Below, piece after piece: positions 10,403 through 22,518 of a stretch of DNA of 64,000 bases. The notes below the pieces were generated by a model. It did not search any database. It was not told the origin of the DNA and was given only the letters and a program-made list of their open reading frames with translations. The stretch covers positions 13,193,473 to 13,257,472 of the forward strand of contig OW203724.1 in assembly GCA_934045075.1 (NCBI GenBank). Direction: 5' to 3'. Each line of letters begins with the position of its first letter. Position 1 is the first letter of the stretch. The translations under genes and the position numbers were made by a program. Source of the DNA: Yponomeuta sedellus. Taxonomy: Eukaryota > Arthropoda > Insecta > Lepidoptera > Yponomeutidae.

Positions 10403-10712
10403 AAAAACCTATTTAGAGGCTAAAAATTTCACCCATGCCGGGATTCGAACCCGCAACCTCTGGCTATCCGTACCAGCGCTCTACCAATTGAGCCAATGGG
10501 CGACTCACGGCATCAGTGCAATTTCGAACCTCTTTACAATATTCTCTGTATTACGTACATGCAGCGACATCTGACTTAAGCAAATTGCATTACTTACAGC
10601 CCCGACTACCTACTTTGCAGTTAGGTTTAACATCGGAACGATATCACTGTACCCACATGATTACACAATTTTTTTATTTTTAATGCACTAACCCGTGCTA
10701 AGGAACAAATTT
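10403..10712 (-). mobile_element. tRNA-bearing 310-bp unit, array copy 2
   Basis: Exact tandem neighbour of copy 1 (period 311, then 310). The tRNA-like core at 10431-10501 (minus) has an acceptor stem with six of seven pairs, a D-stem gctc/gagc, an anticodon stem ctggt/gccag, and an intact B-box ggttcgaatcc. Position 33 of the loop is C rather than the invariant T, so a working tRNA is unlikely. Confidence 0.88.
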
Positions 10713-10785
10713 AAAAACCTATTTAGAGGCTAAAAATTTCACCCATGCCGGGATTTGAACCCGCAACCTCTGGCTATCCGTACAT
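10713..10785 (-). mobile_element. tRNA-bearing 310-bp unit, array copy 3, truncated
   Basis: Third head-to-tail copy, broken at ggctatccgtac, where repeat family B sequence (aaggaaaacatcgtaagg) takes over. Confidence 0.85.
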
Positions 10786-11028
10786 AAGGAAAACATCGTA
10801 AGGAAACCCTAGTGTCTAAAGTGTTAACGTACCTCAGCGCTTGCTACGTACAATGGCCGAACTATGAGGCTAAGTCCGGAAATCTTAGGTCTAACTAACT
10901 AACTAATCTCAGGTCTAACTAACTAGGCGCCTAATTATGTGCACCTAATCTTGTCGGAATCCAGACGTTTGCGAAAGCAATTAGTACGGCATTTGACAGT
11001 TAGATATTTGGTTCGCGTTTTATATGAA

Positions 11029-11222
11029 ACTAGCTGACCCAGCGAACTTCGTACCGCCTAACAGTCGATTTTTTAAATATTTATTTATTATTCTCTCCGT
11101 AAGAACCATCCTCGTACTCTAAGGAATATTCTAAAAAAAGAATTAGCGAAATCGGTTCAGCTGCTCTCGAGATAATTTGCGCTTACCAACACATTCGGGG
11201 ATTCATTTTTATAGATGGGATG
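11029..11222 (+). repeat. dispersed insect repeat of the agctgaccc type
   Basis: Begins actagctgacccagcgaac and contains gaattagcgaaatcggttca, ending with gattcatttttatagatg. I recognise this block from many insect genomes, where it is highly copied; its class is not certain. Confidence 0.65.
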
Positions 11223-11308
11223 CATTCAGATGCGTCATTATTCAGTAGTCCTATTACGTACGTTATTTTTATATTTCCTTATTGGAGATTAGTAGCAATA
11301 CCACTCAC

Positions 11309-11458
11309 CAAAAGTGAAGGAAAACATCGTGAGGAAACCTGAATGACTGAGGTGTTCAAATACCGGCGGTTAAAATTACCAATCCGCTGTGGGAACGCTT
11401 GGTAAGTAAGCCCATACTCTCCCTGTGAGAGAAGGCCTTTACCCTGCAGTGGAACATT
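11309..11458 (+). repeat. repeat family B copy
   Basis: Good plus-strand copy: gaaggaaaacatcgtgagga, then accaatccgctgtgggaa, then gagagaaggcctttaccctg. Confidence 0.75.
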
Positions 11459-11518
11459 AAAAGAACAGGGAAACGATGTTTCTTTTATGAAAATTTAAAC
11501 ATTCGAATGAAAACTGCA

Positions 11519-11625
11519 AGCAGATGCTGGATGCGGCAAACTGAAGACAGGGCGCTATGGCGCTCATTAGGTGAGGGCTATGTCCATCAGTGGACTACTT
11601 AATATAGCCTGAAGAAGAAGAAGAA
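11519..11625 (+). pseudogene. RTE-like reverse transcriptase C-terminus with 3' tail
   Basis: The frame ending at the stop 11600-11602 reads MRQTEDRALWRSLGEGYVHQ then WTT. This is the same W..LGE.YV.QW ending as at 7810 on the other strand. A gaagaagaagaa tail follows. Confidence 0.8.
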
Positions 11626-11629
11626 TGAA

Positions 11630-14600
11630 AAAAATTATAACTCACTGCCCAAATTACTGCCCGTCAAATGCCCAAATTCAAACCTTGCATCGGTCGGTTC
11701 GATATCAACTTCTATTCGGCGCATCTTCTGGCTACTATCGGCATTCGAATTCACATCCAGAGAGTTAACTAAGCGGCAGCTCTGCAAACAAGCTTACAAG
11801 CGTTATACGCTATACATCACGAACGGATTAGCGCTATAACCCTCTTATAGATGTATGCTTACTTTAGGTCCTTGTCCTAAAGGCAATGGTTTATTTGATT
11901 CACGGAAATCTTTTGAAAGATTAAACGAGATCTCTACGTAAGACTTTTGGTTGGAAAGGGCTCGGATAAATATTAAAACACATATTTTTTATCTGAACTA
12001 TTTGCATTGGTTTTTGGTCTACCTATATTAAATTATGATGTTTTGAAAAATTACCTTTTTGGAATCCATATTTTAAGTTAAGACCATATTTTTAGAATTT
12101 AATAACGTTGGTCCATATATCCTGCCTAAAGTAATTAAACAAGTAAAAACTGCATATTTTTTGCTTTCATACGCGGGAATACGGGAAGACGTGCGCTAAT
12201 TCTCAACTCGAATAACACGCTATATTTTAGGTACCTAAACTGCTTAGTTTCGATGATTTTTTTTTTTAAACAATTACATTAGAATACAGTGTTTGATATT
12301 TGTTGTCGTTTTAGTTAATAATTTTCCATATTCCCGTTTTTTCCATTCATGTCATATGTATGCACAATTGCACATATTGTGGGATTTTAGCACTTATTTA
12401 TCCGAGCCTTAAAACAAAGGATGTGAAAGGTACCGTCTATTCACACTTGTTTCCTTTGTGTCCCTAATATCATAAAACGTTAATCATACTTAATCAGTAT
12501 CGATATACTTTTTTCCATTCTGTCTTGTTTTTTTACCCGATTGCGATGCAGCGCTAAAGAAGTATATTATGTTCGGACTGTTTTTATTTATTAAGCATAT
12601 GTATGTATTTAAGAATGTCCGATTCTATGTTCCCTCATAACTCCTTAAAGATAAAAATTAAGAACTAGACGAATAATAATCAATAACCCTACCGTTATGC
12701 AGTCAAGTTCAATGTACTGGTGGTACATTTTTTATCGGTTGCAGACAACGAGACAAGACACAACGTTGAATTTGAGTCCAGAACTATTGGTAGTTAATGC
12801 TCAGCAGTTGGATTTTTTACTCACCTGCGGCGAAGCCCAAAAGGAAGGTAGCGTGTTTGGCTTGTGTGTTTGTTTGTAAGTATGGTACGAACAACCAAAA
12901 TGTAAAATCTCCCTCACCAATCGTTAAATTTTGACAAATAAGATCTCAATCGATTCGTATTAATTGCGAGAGTCTCATAGGTTATACGAATTTTCACAAA
13001 ACCGATAATAGTAGGTTGTTAACCAAGGGCTGTATGACATCAATTGCATATGAGGTTTTTTGCGCCCGAGCGCAGCGAGAGCGCTAATTAGCTCGAGTAT
13101 ACAATTGATGCTTACACCCGAGGTAAACACTGCTTTACATATCGATTGTGAGGTAAGTAAAAAAACAAGAAAGCAGGTTGACTTTTTTTTTTGACTTGAA
13201 AATTTTCAAAACTTTTGAGAAAGAACTCCAAAACACGAAAAAAAAATTACTTTCGCGCCTAGCTAGTCGACTGACTTTTTTACTCTTCACGATTTTATGG
13301 CACACAAGCGCGTCAAATCGTGCTGGCCAGTTTGATTTTTAAATCGATTTCAATTAACATACGATGTGACTGCGAAACAAATAGTTCAATATTTAAATTA
13401 GAATCTTTATAAATTCTAATATAAATTGTCTCGATTCCGATTCGAGTAAATAATCTATACCGAGAAAAAGAATATTAACTTTTAAAAAATATTCTTCTTG
13501 CAGTATGAGTATGACAGTTCTTTTTTCAAATTCCAAAACCTATGCTATAATGTTAACATTACATGGTATGTTTTGAAACCTATGCTGTAATGATATCCAT
13601 ACACCCCGGCATTCAGGGAAGTAAGTGACTACTTACAGAGCAAGAGATATGTAATAGTACATTATGATATAAGTGCGGTAGTTGAAAATTACAGCTGAGG
13701 CGATATTACTAGCCCGAGCCATCGGCGAGGGCTATAAGGAAGCAGAGGCTGTAATTTTCAAAGCGCACGTATGTCATACGACATTTTATAACATATTTAC
13801 GAGGAAATTAATAAAAATCTGACTTTGTTATCATCACTACTTGACGACATTTTCAAATAAAAACAATACATCGAAAAGAAAAAGCGCACGGATTTATTTT
13901 TACTTGTCCACAAATAAACGATGCGCGCGCATCAACTTTTTTTTTTAGGCAAAGGTACAAAAACAGCCAGTATTACTAATAAAGTAAATTAATATTTTTG
14001 TGTTTTTGTTACAGATAAATGGTTGTAATTTATTGTCAAAATTAATTAAATTAAAGAATTAAATGTTTATTTGTTATATTTATTTCCCAAAGTTAATTTT
14101 ATTCATAAAATATTGACCACTTTCTTGACATAAAACCTCTTTGCTAAGATTTTTAAAAGTATCGTTCATTACGTTACTTTAGACTAAGGAGTATCTTAAA
14201 ACTTTATTAAAAAAAAACACGTGCCTTTTACATTACATTATCGCACAAGTACGTAATGAGATACATTACGATATTGAAATTAGTGTAATTACAACCACTT
14301 TACGAGCAAATATGTTATAAAATAATATGTTTTTAATATACATAATCGATTTATTTAGCAATTAACTACTGTGGTGATGGACAGAAGAAATAAAGAGATG
14401 GAGGTTCAACATTTTATAGAACCAGTGTTGTCATGTTTGGCGTGTAGTCTTTTCATTTTATTCCAAAACTAAAGTTAATGGAAAAACTAATGAAGTGCAA
14501 ACTGAAAATAAATTTCGGCTCGTTTTAACGCATTTAAATTTTTTTGGTTCTACAATGTTTGATGAGCAATAAGTTTACTCGTAGAGTATTCATATAAATT

Positions 14601-15400
14601 CTTTTCCAGAAATATAAACGACGTCAATCTTAAATATTTTTCTTGGCTTTAAAATAATACTGCTAGTAATTATTAGTGTCAGTTCTTTTGCATAGCTAAC
14701 TAATAAATAAAATTATAAAATCCCTTTATTGGTCTGAAATATTTATTTCGTATTTATTTATTTTGATCTATAAAGTTATTGTAAATGTGTAAACATCTTG
14801 CATTCAAAAAGAGATGAGATAGGTATACTTAATTCATCAGGGCCCGACTTTGAGCAAACGTTACAGCTATATCATGCAGATTACAGGAAGGAATAAGTTA
14901 TTACTGAGCCGAGTTAAATTCACAACGCAACGGAACCACATTCTATACCTAACACAAGTAAATCCTCCCGTTGCCGTAACAAGATCTAATTAAAATTCAA
15001 AAGTTTGCGATGATCCATCGCATCGTGAACAAAAAGTACTGGTCGCAAGAAAAAAAAGGCTTTGCTATCGAATAGAATCTCTAGGCGATTTTTTTGTTAC
15101 ATTGCAAACTTTCACACTCTGTTCTAATGGATGCCTTTAATAATAAATAATAATAATATGATAATATAGCCTTTTATTTCACAATCTGTAGTTCTAAAGT
15201 CTATAAATAACATATAATAAAAATTCATGAACAATTAGAATTGAATTATTTCTATAACTATTAATCAAGTTTTATCAATATCAATAAAATTCATGCTTAC
15301 TATTAATTCAAATGTCCATATTAAAAGTTCATTCAATCGATAAATTTAATTCTTATTTATATATAAAATTAGTAGCTCTCTTTCATTTATTTTTTTATTA
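11630..15400. other. gene-poor AT-rich region
   Basis: No supportable protein-coding gene. Near 13040-13140 a partly palindromic block carries gcgcccgagcgcagcgagag. Near 13600-13800 and 14220-14330 there are blocks with acattacgatat-type sequence that resemble each other. These look like old non-autonomous repeats without clear borders. Confidence 0.4.
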
Positions 15401-15407
15401 ACTTAAA

Positions 15408-15893
15408 TTATTGTGATGCCCACTTTAGGACAAAGGCCTCCTCCATCTGGTGCCAAGCTTCTCTACCTTTGGTCAGTCTAGTCCAGGTTTTACCCGCGAT
15501 AGCCTCTACAGTCTATTTATTCTTACTTGTCCAATTTAGTAAACAAGATTCTACCCTTAAACTGTGACTTTTTAGTCCAAAACTGCCATATTTCCATAAA
15601 TGAAGTAACCTGGAACACTCTTTTAGATAACACGCTGCCAATTTTATAAACATAGTTCATGATAGTTCATGAATTTGCGAGAAAATGTCTAGTTTAGGCA
15701 TCTAATCTCAATTTTAAGGTTAGAATCTTGTTTACTAAATTGGACAAGTAAGAGTAAATACACTGTATGTCGTCTCTCCAACGCCGGGGCGGTCTGCCGC
15801 GGGGACGGCGCGCGTCACGGGGGTGCCAGTGCGGCACTCTCTCACTCCAGCGTTCATCCGTGGTGCGGGCGATGTGACCTGCCCATAACATAA
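15408..15893 (-). pseudogene. RTE-like reverse transcriptase C-terminal fragment, split by a MITE
   Basis: The minus strand from 15893 to 15766 reads MLWAGHIARTTDERWSERV, then HWHPRDARRPRGRPPRRWRD and DI. From 15508 down to the stop at 15408 it continues as EAIAGKTWTRLTKGREAWHQ and MEEAFVLKWASQ. GHIAR...RGRP..RW.DDI...G..W...R..W...EEAF is the ordered C-terminal pattern of RTE-like elements. The intervening 15509-15765 is a TA-flanked MITE. Confidence 0.85.
15507..15767. mobile_element. TA-bounded MITE, copy 1
   Basis: Terminal inverted repeats of about 50 bp begin tacagtctatttattctta on the left, and tacagtgtatttactctta on the complement of the right end. Both share tagtaaacaagattcta. The ends carry TA, the target of Tc1/mariner elements. 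It is 261 bp with no coding capacity. A second copy lies at 43750-44066 in opposite orientation. Confidence 0.9.
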
Positions 15894-15904
15894 CATTTTA
15901 CATA

Positions 15905-16072
15905 CTGGCACATACATTGCTGCTGGCCCCACACTAGGATACCCTGTGTCGTGGGAACCAGAAACAACGACATCACAAACATGTAAACATCCAAGACCTG
16001 GGATTTTTTTGGTCCCCAGCCGGGGTTCGAACTCGGGATCGCTCGCATGTTAGGCGCTACCACTGCGAACAC
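15905..16072 (-). mobile_element. SINE relic with tRNA-like head
   Basis: On the minus strand, tggtagcgcctaacatgcga is followed by gatcccgagttcgaacccc, a tRNA-type B-box region, then a poly-A-like run and a body with tcccacgacacagggtatcc. The family resembles common lepidopteran SINEs. Too degraded to define its ends. Confidence 0.6.
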
Positions 16073-16091
16073 AGTGTCTTCTTATATGTGG

Positions 16092-16380
<289 letters not shown>

Positions 16381-16399
16381 GTTAAGGTATTTAATCTGT

Positions 16400-19190
16400 G
16401 CTCACGCCTTTTCCTTGTAACACAGACTATTTCAGTCAGTGTTTTGGGGTGTTTTAAGGAAACGTTTATCTTTCCCTTTGCTAATACATCCCTATTTCTG
16501 CTGCATTAATTCTACTTTCTTGCTTCTTTTATTTTTAATCATTATTTTTTAATTATTTTTAATCATTGTAAAAATAAAATGTTTACATAATGAACGTCAA
16601 AGTTGTTAGTTTCGCAAAGTTGTTCTTAGCGCGCCAGAAACCGTGAGTTTATTACTTAGATTTCAATTACTTAGCACCAGCAAAACTTGGGGAGAAACCG
16701 TAGTGCGATTGAACTTAGGTCTGCCACACACTGCCGCGACCGTGGAACAACATATCAACATACACACAGACAAACGTTTCACGTTTTTTTATGGAAAATT
16801 GCGCCTGTGGCTGATTTTATACAGAGGTTCGATTGAAACCTGACATTAGGAAAACCCTTGTGGTGTATCATAAGATTTTACAAGGAAGAGACGTAATCAC
16901 AGATTAAATAAATTGCCTCTAGAAGTAATTTAGTGGAATTCTATTTTTATGAATAAGCCCGTTGGACTTTTATTTCACAACAGTTCATTTGAATGCAAAC
17001 ATAGGTAATAATAAAATATATAAACCATAGAACACTTCTTTCAAATTATGACAATTAGAGGTACGTTGCGTATAAGAGTCCACTCCTTAACGAGTTTGTA
17101 ATGTACGTCGATTGTCACAGATAAACATGAATTATATATAGTTGTATGAAACAGACCCCTGAACTAGTAATGTCATCTTGGCGTTAATTTAACTTAACTA
17201 TCATGCGCGTTCGTTCTCTCCCGCCCGCCCGAGAAACTTTGAACCGGACTTGCAGATGGAAGTCAAGTTCCCAACTGCTGCAAACTGCAGCTGTATGTAA
17301 CTATGCCCTTGCTGGACCCAAACACCAATTTACTGTGGAGTTTAACCGCCATTTAACTACTTGAGTTGGCTTCTCTGCCGGAGTAGCAAAGAGCAACTCG
17401 CTTTAGTGATTTGAATTTCAGTTGGCTTACGTCATGATGGGGCAGTTTCAAAGTCGTAATTATACAATGTGTCAATGTTATACTCCCGCTATATAACGCC
17501 TACGCCTTGTCTTCTTCTTTTATTGTAATTGTAACAATACTCGAAAACGAAAATAACAGGGACCAACTTAAAATTACAGCAATTTTTATAGAATTTGCGT
17601 GATTTTTTATTGTTAGTGCTTGCCGATAGACTGCATTAGCGGATTGCCAAATGGTATATTAATAACCAATTAGATAGATATAATATTATTTATTGCATGT
17701 ACATTGTACAAATAACAAACTTAGTATTTAATACTATTAGTACCCGAAGGATGTCAATGATACTCTAGCGTGTAAAACGCTTTGTCACTTGAACCGAAGT
17801 ACCGTAGCAGATACTCCAATCTATAGCTTATGATATTTCTAGTACTAAACGTGGCTTAGGTGACAGACAGATAAACAGAGATGAATAAAGTAAATGGGTT
17901 CCTTGTTGACTATAGATCCCTAAAAACTTATTAAAAATACACGCTGTCGGAGATTTTCTAAAAATAAAATTAATAAACCCAGTTTCGCTATTTCAGTGAC
18001 TAAAGCTAAAAGCGTGGAACGCTTTGTCTAAATTAATTTAAAGCAGATGTACAAATTGTATTGTACGTGTACGACACTAAAAAGCGCCAGAATTTAATTA
18101 ACTTTGACAAAGGAGCCAAGTTTTTTGGCTTATTAACAACTACCCCTCTATATATTGTGGTTGCTGTTAACATATACGCTTATATAAGATATCAATTGAT
18201 TAACAGGTATACTCGTATGTAGGTACATCCAGATGCCGCAGTAGTGAGATTGAGATCAGCGAGTACTTAACGCTGATTAACAAATCCTTTCACCAGGATG
18301 GCTCGCTATCGACACGCTTAGAAGAAGAAGTAGTGAGAGTTGGAGTATGCTACTATCCACCCCTGGCCCCATCTCCAAATCAGCTCAATCATACCAAATA
18401 ATTGGAGTGTCCTCCGAATTACATAGGAGAACAACATTTAGAACTAAAAAAAAAACGGCCCACTTGAAAAACTGAAAGGCGAAATAAATCCGACGAGGAC
18501 GCGCGTGACCCGATTGAAATACCGAAAGCGAATGTCCACTGGCCAGATTTATAGGGATGCCCGATAAGTTTTCTATTACCAAGCTCTTCCCGCAACAATG
18601 TAGGTACCTTTATTTATACGACCGGCAGGAACATTCTTTACGACGCCATAAAATATTAATTTATTTCCTGCAATGAATGGCCTATGAAGTGGCGGTCGAC
18701 CGACCCGTTCAATAAATAATAAACCAATCACGTGCTTCAGAGCTTTAGATTTTCGGCGGATTGAAGTGCGGTGAATAATAATACAATTATAAGCCAAGAA
18801 AGCTTTGAAGTGTCATTATTAAGTACTACCTCAGAACGGGACCCAATTTGGTTACACAGACCATCAAACTATACTCCCGTGGACTCAACTTAAATACGTT
18901 ACGGTTTCAGATGACTTTGCCACAGGTTAAAGTTAATCAATAATCCACACCATGAAGCCTGCCCCATACCGGAACAGTCGGTAGCAGCCATGCGATTCGC
19001 AGCAAAATGTGTTCAGGTTTTGTAAGGGCCTCTACAGCGATCTCGTTGAGATATAAAGCATCGACTACACTACTGGCGAGTAGATCGAAGTTGGGCGAGG
19101 GCCAAATACCGTCCGAAAATCGATAGATAGAATGAAATTACCGTTTTTTTGTACATTGCCGAACTGCAATCACCCTTTGAAAGATTAAGA
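16400..19190. other. no gene recognised
   Basis: Contains a small scrap at 16450-16500 (ctttccctttgctaatacat) matching the LINE relic at 21835-22095, and a partial family C end near 17668-17740. The open frames at 16643, 18385 and 18576 show no recognisable motifs. Confidence 0.4.
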
Positions 19191-19217
19191 TGCATTTGAA
19201 ATATTTACTACCTCGTT

Positions 19218-19345
19218 AGTCTATCACGTCTGATTACCGTACGGGAGGTTGTGGGTTCGATTCCCACTGGGGGCCGCCGTACCTTTTTTTTAAATGGCGT
19301 AAGTTTTAGTGTATTTCCATGTCTGTGATGTCATTGCCTGATTAT
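19218..19345 (+). mobile_element. SINE relic with tRNA-like head, family D
   Basis: Contains cacgtctgattaccgtacg, then gggttcgattcccactggg, a B-box, then gccgccgtacc. Another head of this family lies at 38851-38990 and a further relic at 33880-33995. Confidence 0.65.
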
Positions 19346-21165
19346 CTTAGCACCGATTATCCTAGTTTGGTACCAGCCTGGGTAGTGCGATGGCACGAGT
19401 TCCGTTTTCTGACATTAAAACGTCAGAATTTGACAATTAATGGATATTCGCGATTTTTGACATTTAAAAACGCGCGACTAGCGTCATCGTACGTCGTATA
19501 AACGTCTTACGTCGCCTAGGTAGCAGACATAATTATTGTGTTGCGTGGAAGTTATTTAATTATTTGTTTTCTTGTCTCAAAAATCATAGAGCACTATTTC
19601 AAAACTACGCTTGACGACAAAATGGCAAACAAATTACCTCTAGGCGATTTAGCTCAAGTGAAAAATATGTTCCCTTACCAGGCTAATTGTACATTTCCTT
19701 TGCAACACCGCCCGTGGCTTAGGTTACGGAACAAATGCAAATTAAAGGTGTTGTCGACTGTACAGTCACGAGCACTTCTTGTATGCGCTTCAGTACCTTA
19801 TCAAAGTAAAAATAGTCAATTTCTCATACATCAGAGTGCTTAGCGCGAGTTTGACAGATCCAATCGAATAACTTTACTACCGCGTTAATCGAGCATTGAG
19901 TAGTGAGTATGAGTAAGTTAACCGTTCGAACTGGCAAAAAGCTGTCACAGTACAACTCGCACTCGCGTTTATTCGTGTTTTGGCTGGTAAACGTGTTCAC
20001 TTCTCAACGTAAACCATTACAACTCGCACTGAGCAATTTTAATTTCCATACTTGTTGCTAGGTGGCGCTTCCTCGATGCCATAGAAATATGAGTTTACGT
20101 TAACGCGATCGAGTAGTTAAAAAACTCGCACTAAGCACTCAGGCTAGAAGTGGTCAATGTGACAAAGTTCTTACGTGTTTACATGTTAGTGCACGCGACT
20201 GTACACACATTATTTGCCCTCGATGCATCATTTCTTTGATAATTATTTACGCCTAGGATTTTAGATCTATGCAATACAATAGGCGATACATTTCGTGTTC
20301 TCGCGAAAGTTCAAACGCTGTTGTGTTCATCGATAATTACATCTATTGAAATCTCTAGGCTGGTAATAAGTAATTATTACCGGAGCCTATTCAGTATCTC
20401 GTTACTGAATTGTGCAACTGTTATTATTGACTTCCTATTTGATTACACGTCGAGATAACCATGCCTCTACGATCTGAACAAATAAACAAATAGACATGAA
20501 TTGAACAGCTAGACAGAGCAGAGTTCAGAGCAGTCAACTTGGTGCGAGGACTGAAATTGAGTTTATTTTCCCCTGTGCAAGTGCACGGCAGGTATGCAGA
20601 GTTGCGTGTTTACTGTGAAGAAAGACATCGTGAGGGAACCTGTGGCCGAGGTATTCACAATTCACACACATTAGCGCTCGAAGTGGTCAAACAGTTTACA
20701 CTTTTTATAAGAACACGTCAATTAGTTTTGTATTTTACAACCACTACTTTTATATAAACTTTAACTCTTTTTCAAAATATCAGGGTTCCTAGGTTCAGGG
20801 AACCTAGTGCAAAATCAATAGGTATCGCAGCCACTGGCAAACTGTATTTGTGACGTCCTTGCCTGGTTACCATAGTTCAGGGTATCCCAGTTTGGGACCA
20901 GCTCAAGTGATTGTATTGTGTGGAAGTTATTATTTATTTATAATCTTGCTAGACAAAATGGAATGATAATATATTTTTTTAAATTGTAAATGATACACTA
21001 TAATCGACGTGTTTCAGGATTTACCCATTTTAGACGTAGTCCTGCAAAATCCTATAAACAGCCTCTACAGTTCACAGGATAAGCTTATAGATATACGAGT
21101 AGCACGCTTTATTGCACAACAAGAAAAACCGCTCATGGCCTAGTCGAACTGATAGATTGAAATCA
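19345..21165. other. no gene recognised
   Basis: A SINE 3' part (tggaagttatttaattattt) at about 19540-19570 recurs near 20920-20960 together with a tttgggaccagct block. The frame 19538-19843 has no motif and is not called. Confidence 0.4.
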
Positions 21166-21174
21166 ATCACTTTA

Positions 21175-21490
21175 GGTTTACGCGCCTTGCGAAGCACGGA
21201 AGGGCTCGGAAAAATGCCACTAGCGGTAGTCACGGGATGGACACTTATCCCGCACCTGACCGCGCCTGTTCTTGCAGCCGTTAGTACCGGCTGTCATGTA
21301 ATGGCAGTCGTTAAGCCATGTCATAGGCCTTATGGGCGGCTTAATAACTTCTGACGTAAGGGCCGCCACTGCCTTCAATCCTCCACCAAACCGGAGTTGG
21401 CCCCCGTAGTGTAGTATGACCGAACCTTACTGCGATGCATGAAGAGATTCGTGCGCCAGCACTGGTGACATAGGTACAAGGGGTGCTATC
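21175..21490. repeat. interspersed repeat family A, copy 4, internally inverted
   Basis: The right part of the unit (21178-21283) lies on the plus strand: ttgcgaagcacggaagggct to cctgaccgcgcctgttc. It is followed by the left part on the minus strand (21284-21490): gtaatggcagtcgttaagc to gcgccagcactggtgaca. The two halves are inverted relative to each other. Confidence 0.8.
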
Positions 21491-21834
21491 GATCCTTATA
21501 CTATAGTACTTACTTAAGATGTACTTCTGAAAATACCGTACGCCCCGGAAACCGAAGTCTATGCAAAACATAATCCCTCATTTTACTAAATTCAAGAGTA
21601 GCTTAGTCTAAATTATGAATTCAAGAAAATTACGTTCTAAGGTTATTGTTATGTAAATATATTGGTGTTTTGTTTCTCTAATATACGCTTTGTAGCGATA
21701 TTCTCTAATTTATCTCTACAATAATTAGTTTGTAAGGTACCTATGTACTCAAAATGTATGCTTTAAACCATAATTTCGTTCTTCTTATATCATATTCTTA
21801 CTAGTATTATGTAATAGTTGTTAGATACATAACC

Positions 21835-22095
21835 TCACGCCTGTATCCCAGAGGGGTAGGCAGAGACCAGGGACTGCCACTTGCCACGATCCTGACAGAT
21901 CACCTTCGCTTCATCAACGTTCATAAGTCGTTGCATACACGCACGCCGGTTCCGGGTACTTTTTATCTTTCCCTTTGCTAGTACATCCCCTATTTGGTCG
22001 ATGTATGTCCGCCTGGGACGTCTCTTACCAGCCCTTCGACTCACATTCGCAATATATATTTGTTTCGTCAATCTTTCTTCCTTCATCCTCTCCAC
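21835..22095 (-). pseudogene. non-LTR reverse transcriptase C-terminus, open fragment
   Basis: The minus-strand frame ends with RPRRTYIDQIGDVLAKGKIK, then TRNRRACMQRLMNVDEAKVI, then GKWQSLVSAYPSGIQA and a stop. RGRPR..Y.DQI and RACMKRLM...A..IC.DR..W are typical of a family of lepidopteran LINE C-termini. The 5' part is absent. It is a truncated insertion with little decay. Confidence 0.8.
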
Positions 22096-22115
22096 AATAG
22101 TTGTTACAATATGTT

Positions 22116-22235
22116 TGTTTGTTACGCTTTATTGTACAAAAATTAAGAATCATAAAAATAACTTAAATAAAAGGTAAGTGTTGATGTACAAAGGCGGACT
22201 TATTTCAAAAGAAATTTCTTCCAGTCAGCCTAAGA
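22116..22235 (-). mobile_element. LINE 3' end, repeat family C
   Basis: Minus-strand copy: tacgctttattgtac at the left and agaaatttcttccagtcagc at the right. Degraded but recognisable. Confidence 0.6.
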
Positions 22236-22295
22236 AAGATTCTGACCAAAAAACAGAGAGCGGGAGATGGCAAATATAGCTAAACAAGAAAAATT

Positions 22296-22518
22296 AAAAA
22301 CCTATTTAGAGGCTAAAAATTTCACCCATGCCGGGATTCGAACCCGCAACCTCTGGCTATCCGTGCCAGCGCTCTACCAATTGAGCCAATGGGCGACTCA
22401 CGGCATCAGTGAAATTTCGAACCTCTTTACACTTTCTCTGTATTACCATTGAATTTGAAGTAAGGACTTTACTTCAAATTCAATGGTATTACGTACAGGC
22501 AGCGACATCTGACTTATG
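22296..22518 (-). mobile_element. tRNA-bearing 310-bp unit with a hairpin insertion
   Basis: Starts with the aaaaacctatttagaggct terminus. It carries the tRNA-like core on the minus strand (22324-22394) with an intact B-box, and stops after gcagcgacatctgactta. Between ctgtatta and cgtacagg, which are contiguous in the other copies, it carries an extra 46 nt that form a perfect hairpin (22444-22488). Confidence 0.88.
22444..22488. repeat. perfect 20-bp hairpin inserted in a SINE
   Basis: Arms 22444-22463 and 22469-22488 are perfect complements with a 5-nt loop (ggact). The insert is flanked by tatta at 22441-22445 and 22487-22491, which is single in the uninterrupted copies at 10.2, 10.5 and 52.0 kb. 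Confidence 0.9.

Noticed and set aside
10431..10501. Functional tRNA gene on the minus strand
   Set aside because: The fold is good but position 33 of the anticodon loop is C, the T-stem has a mismatch, and the sequence is part of a dispersed repeated unit. A SINE-type origin is more likely.
10092..10785. CRISPR-like array because of regular repeats
   Set aside because: The units are 310 bp and fully repeated without unique spacers, and the genome is that of an animal.
19538..19843. 101-codon plus-strand open frame
   Set aside because: Starts inside a SINE 3' part and has no identifiable domain.
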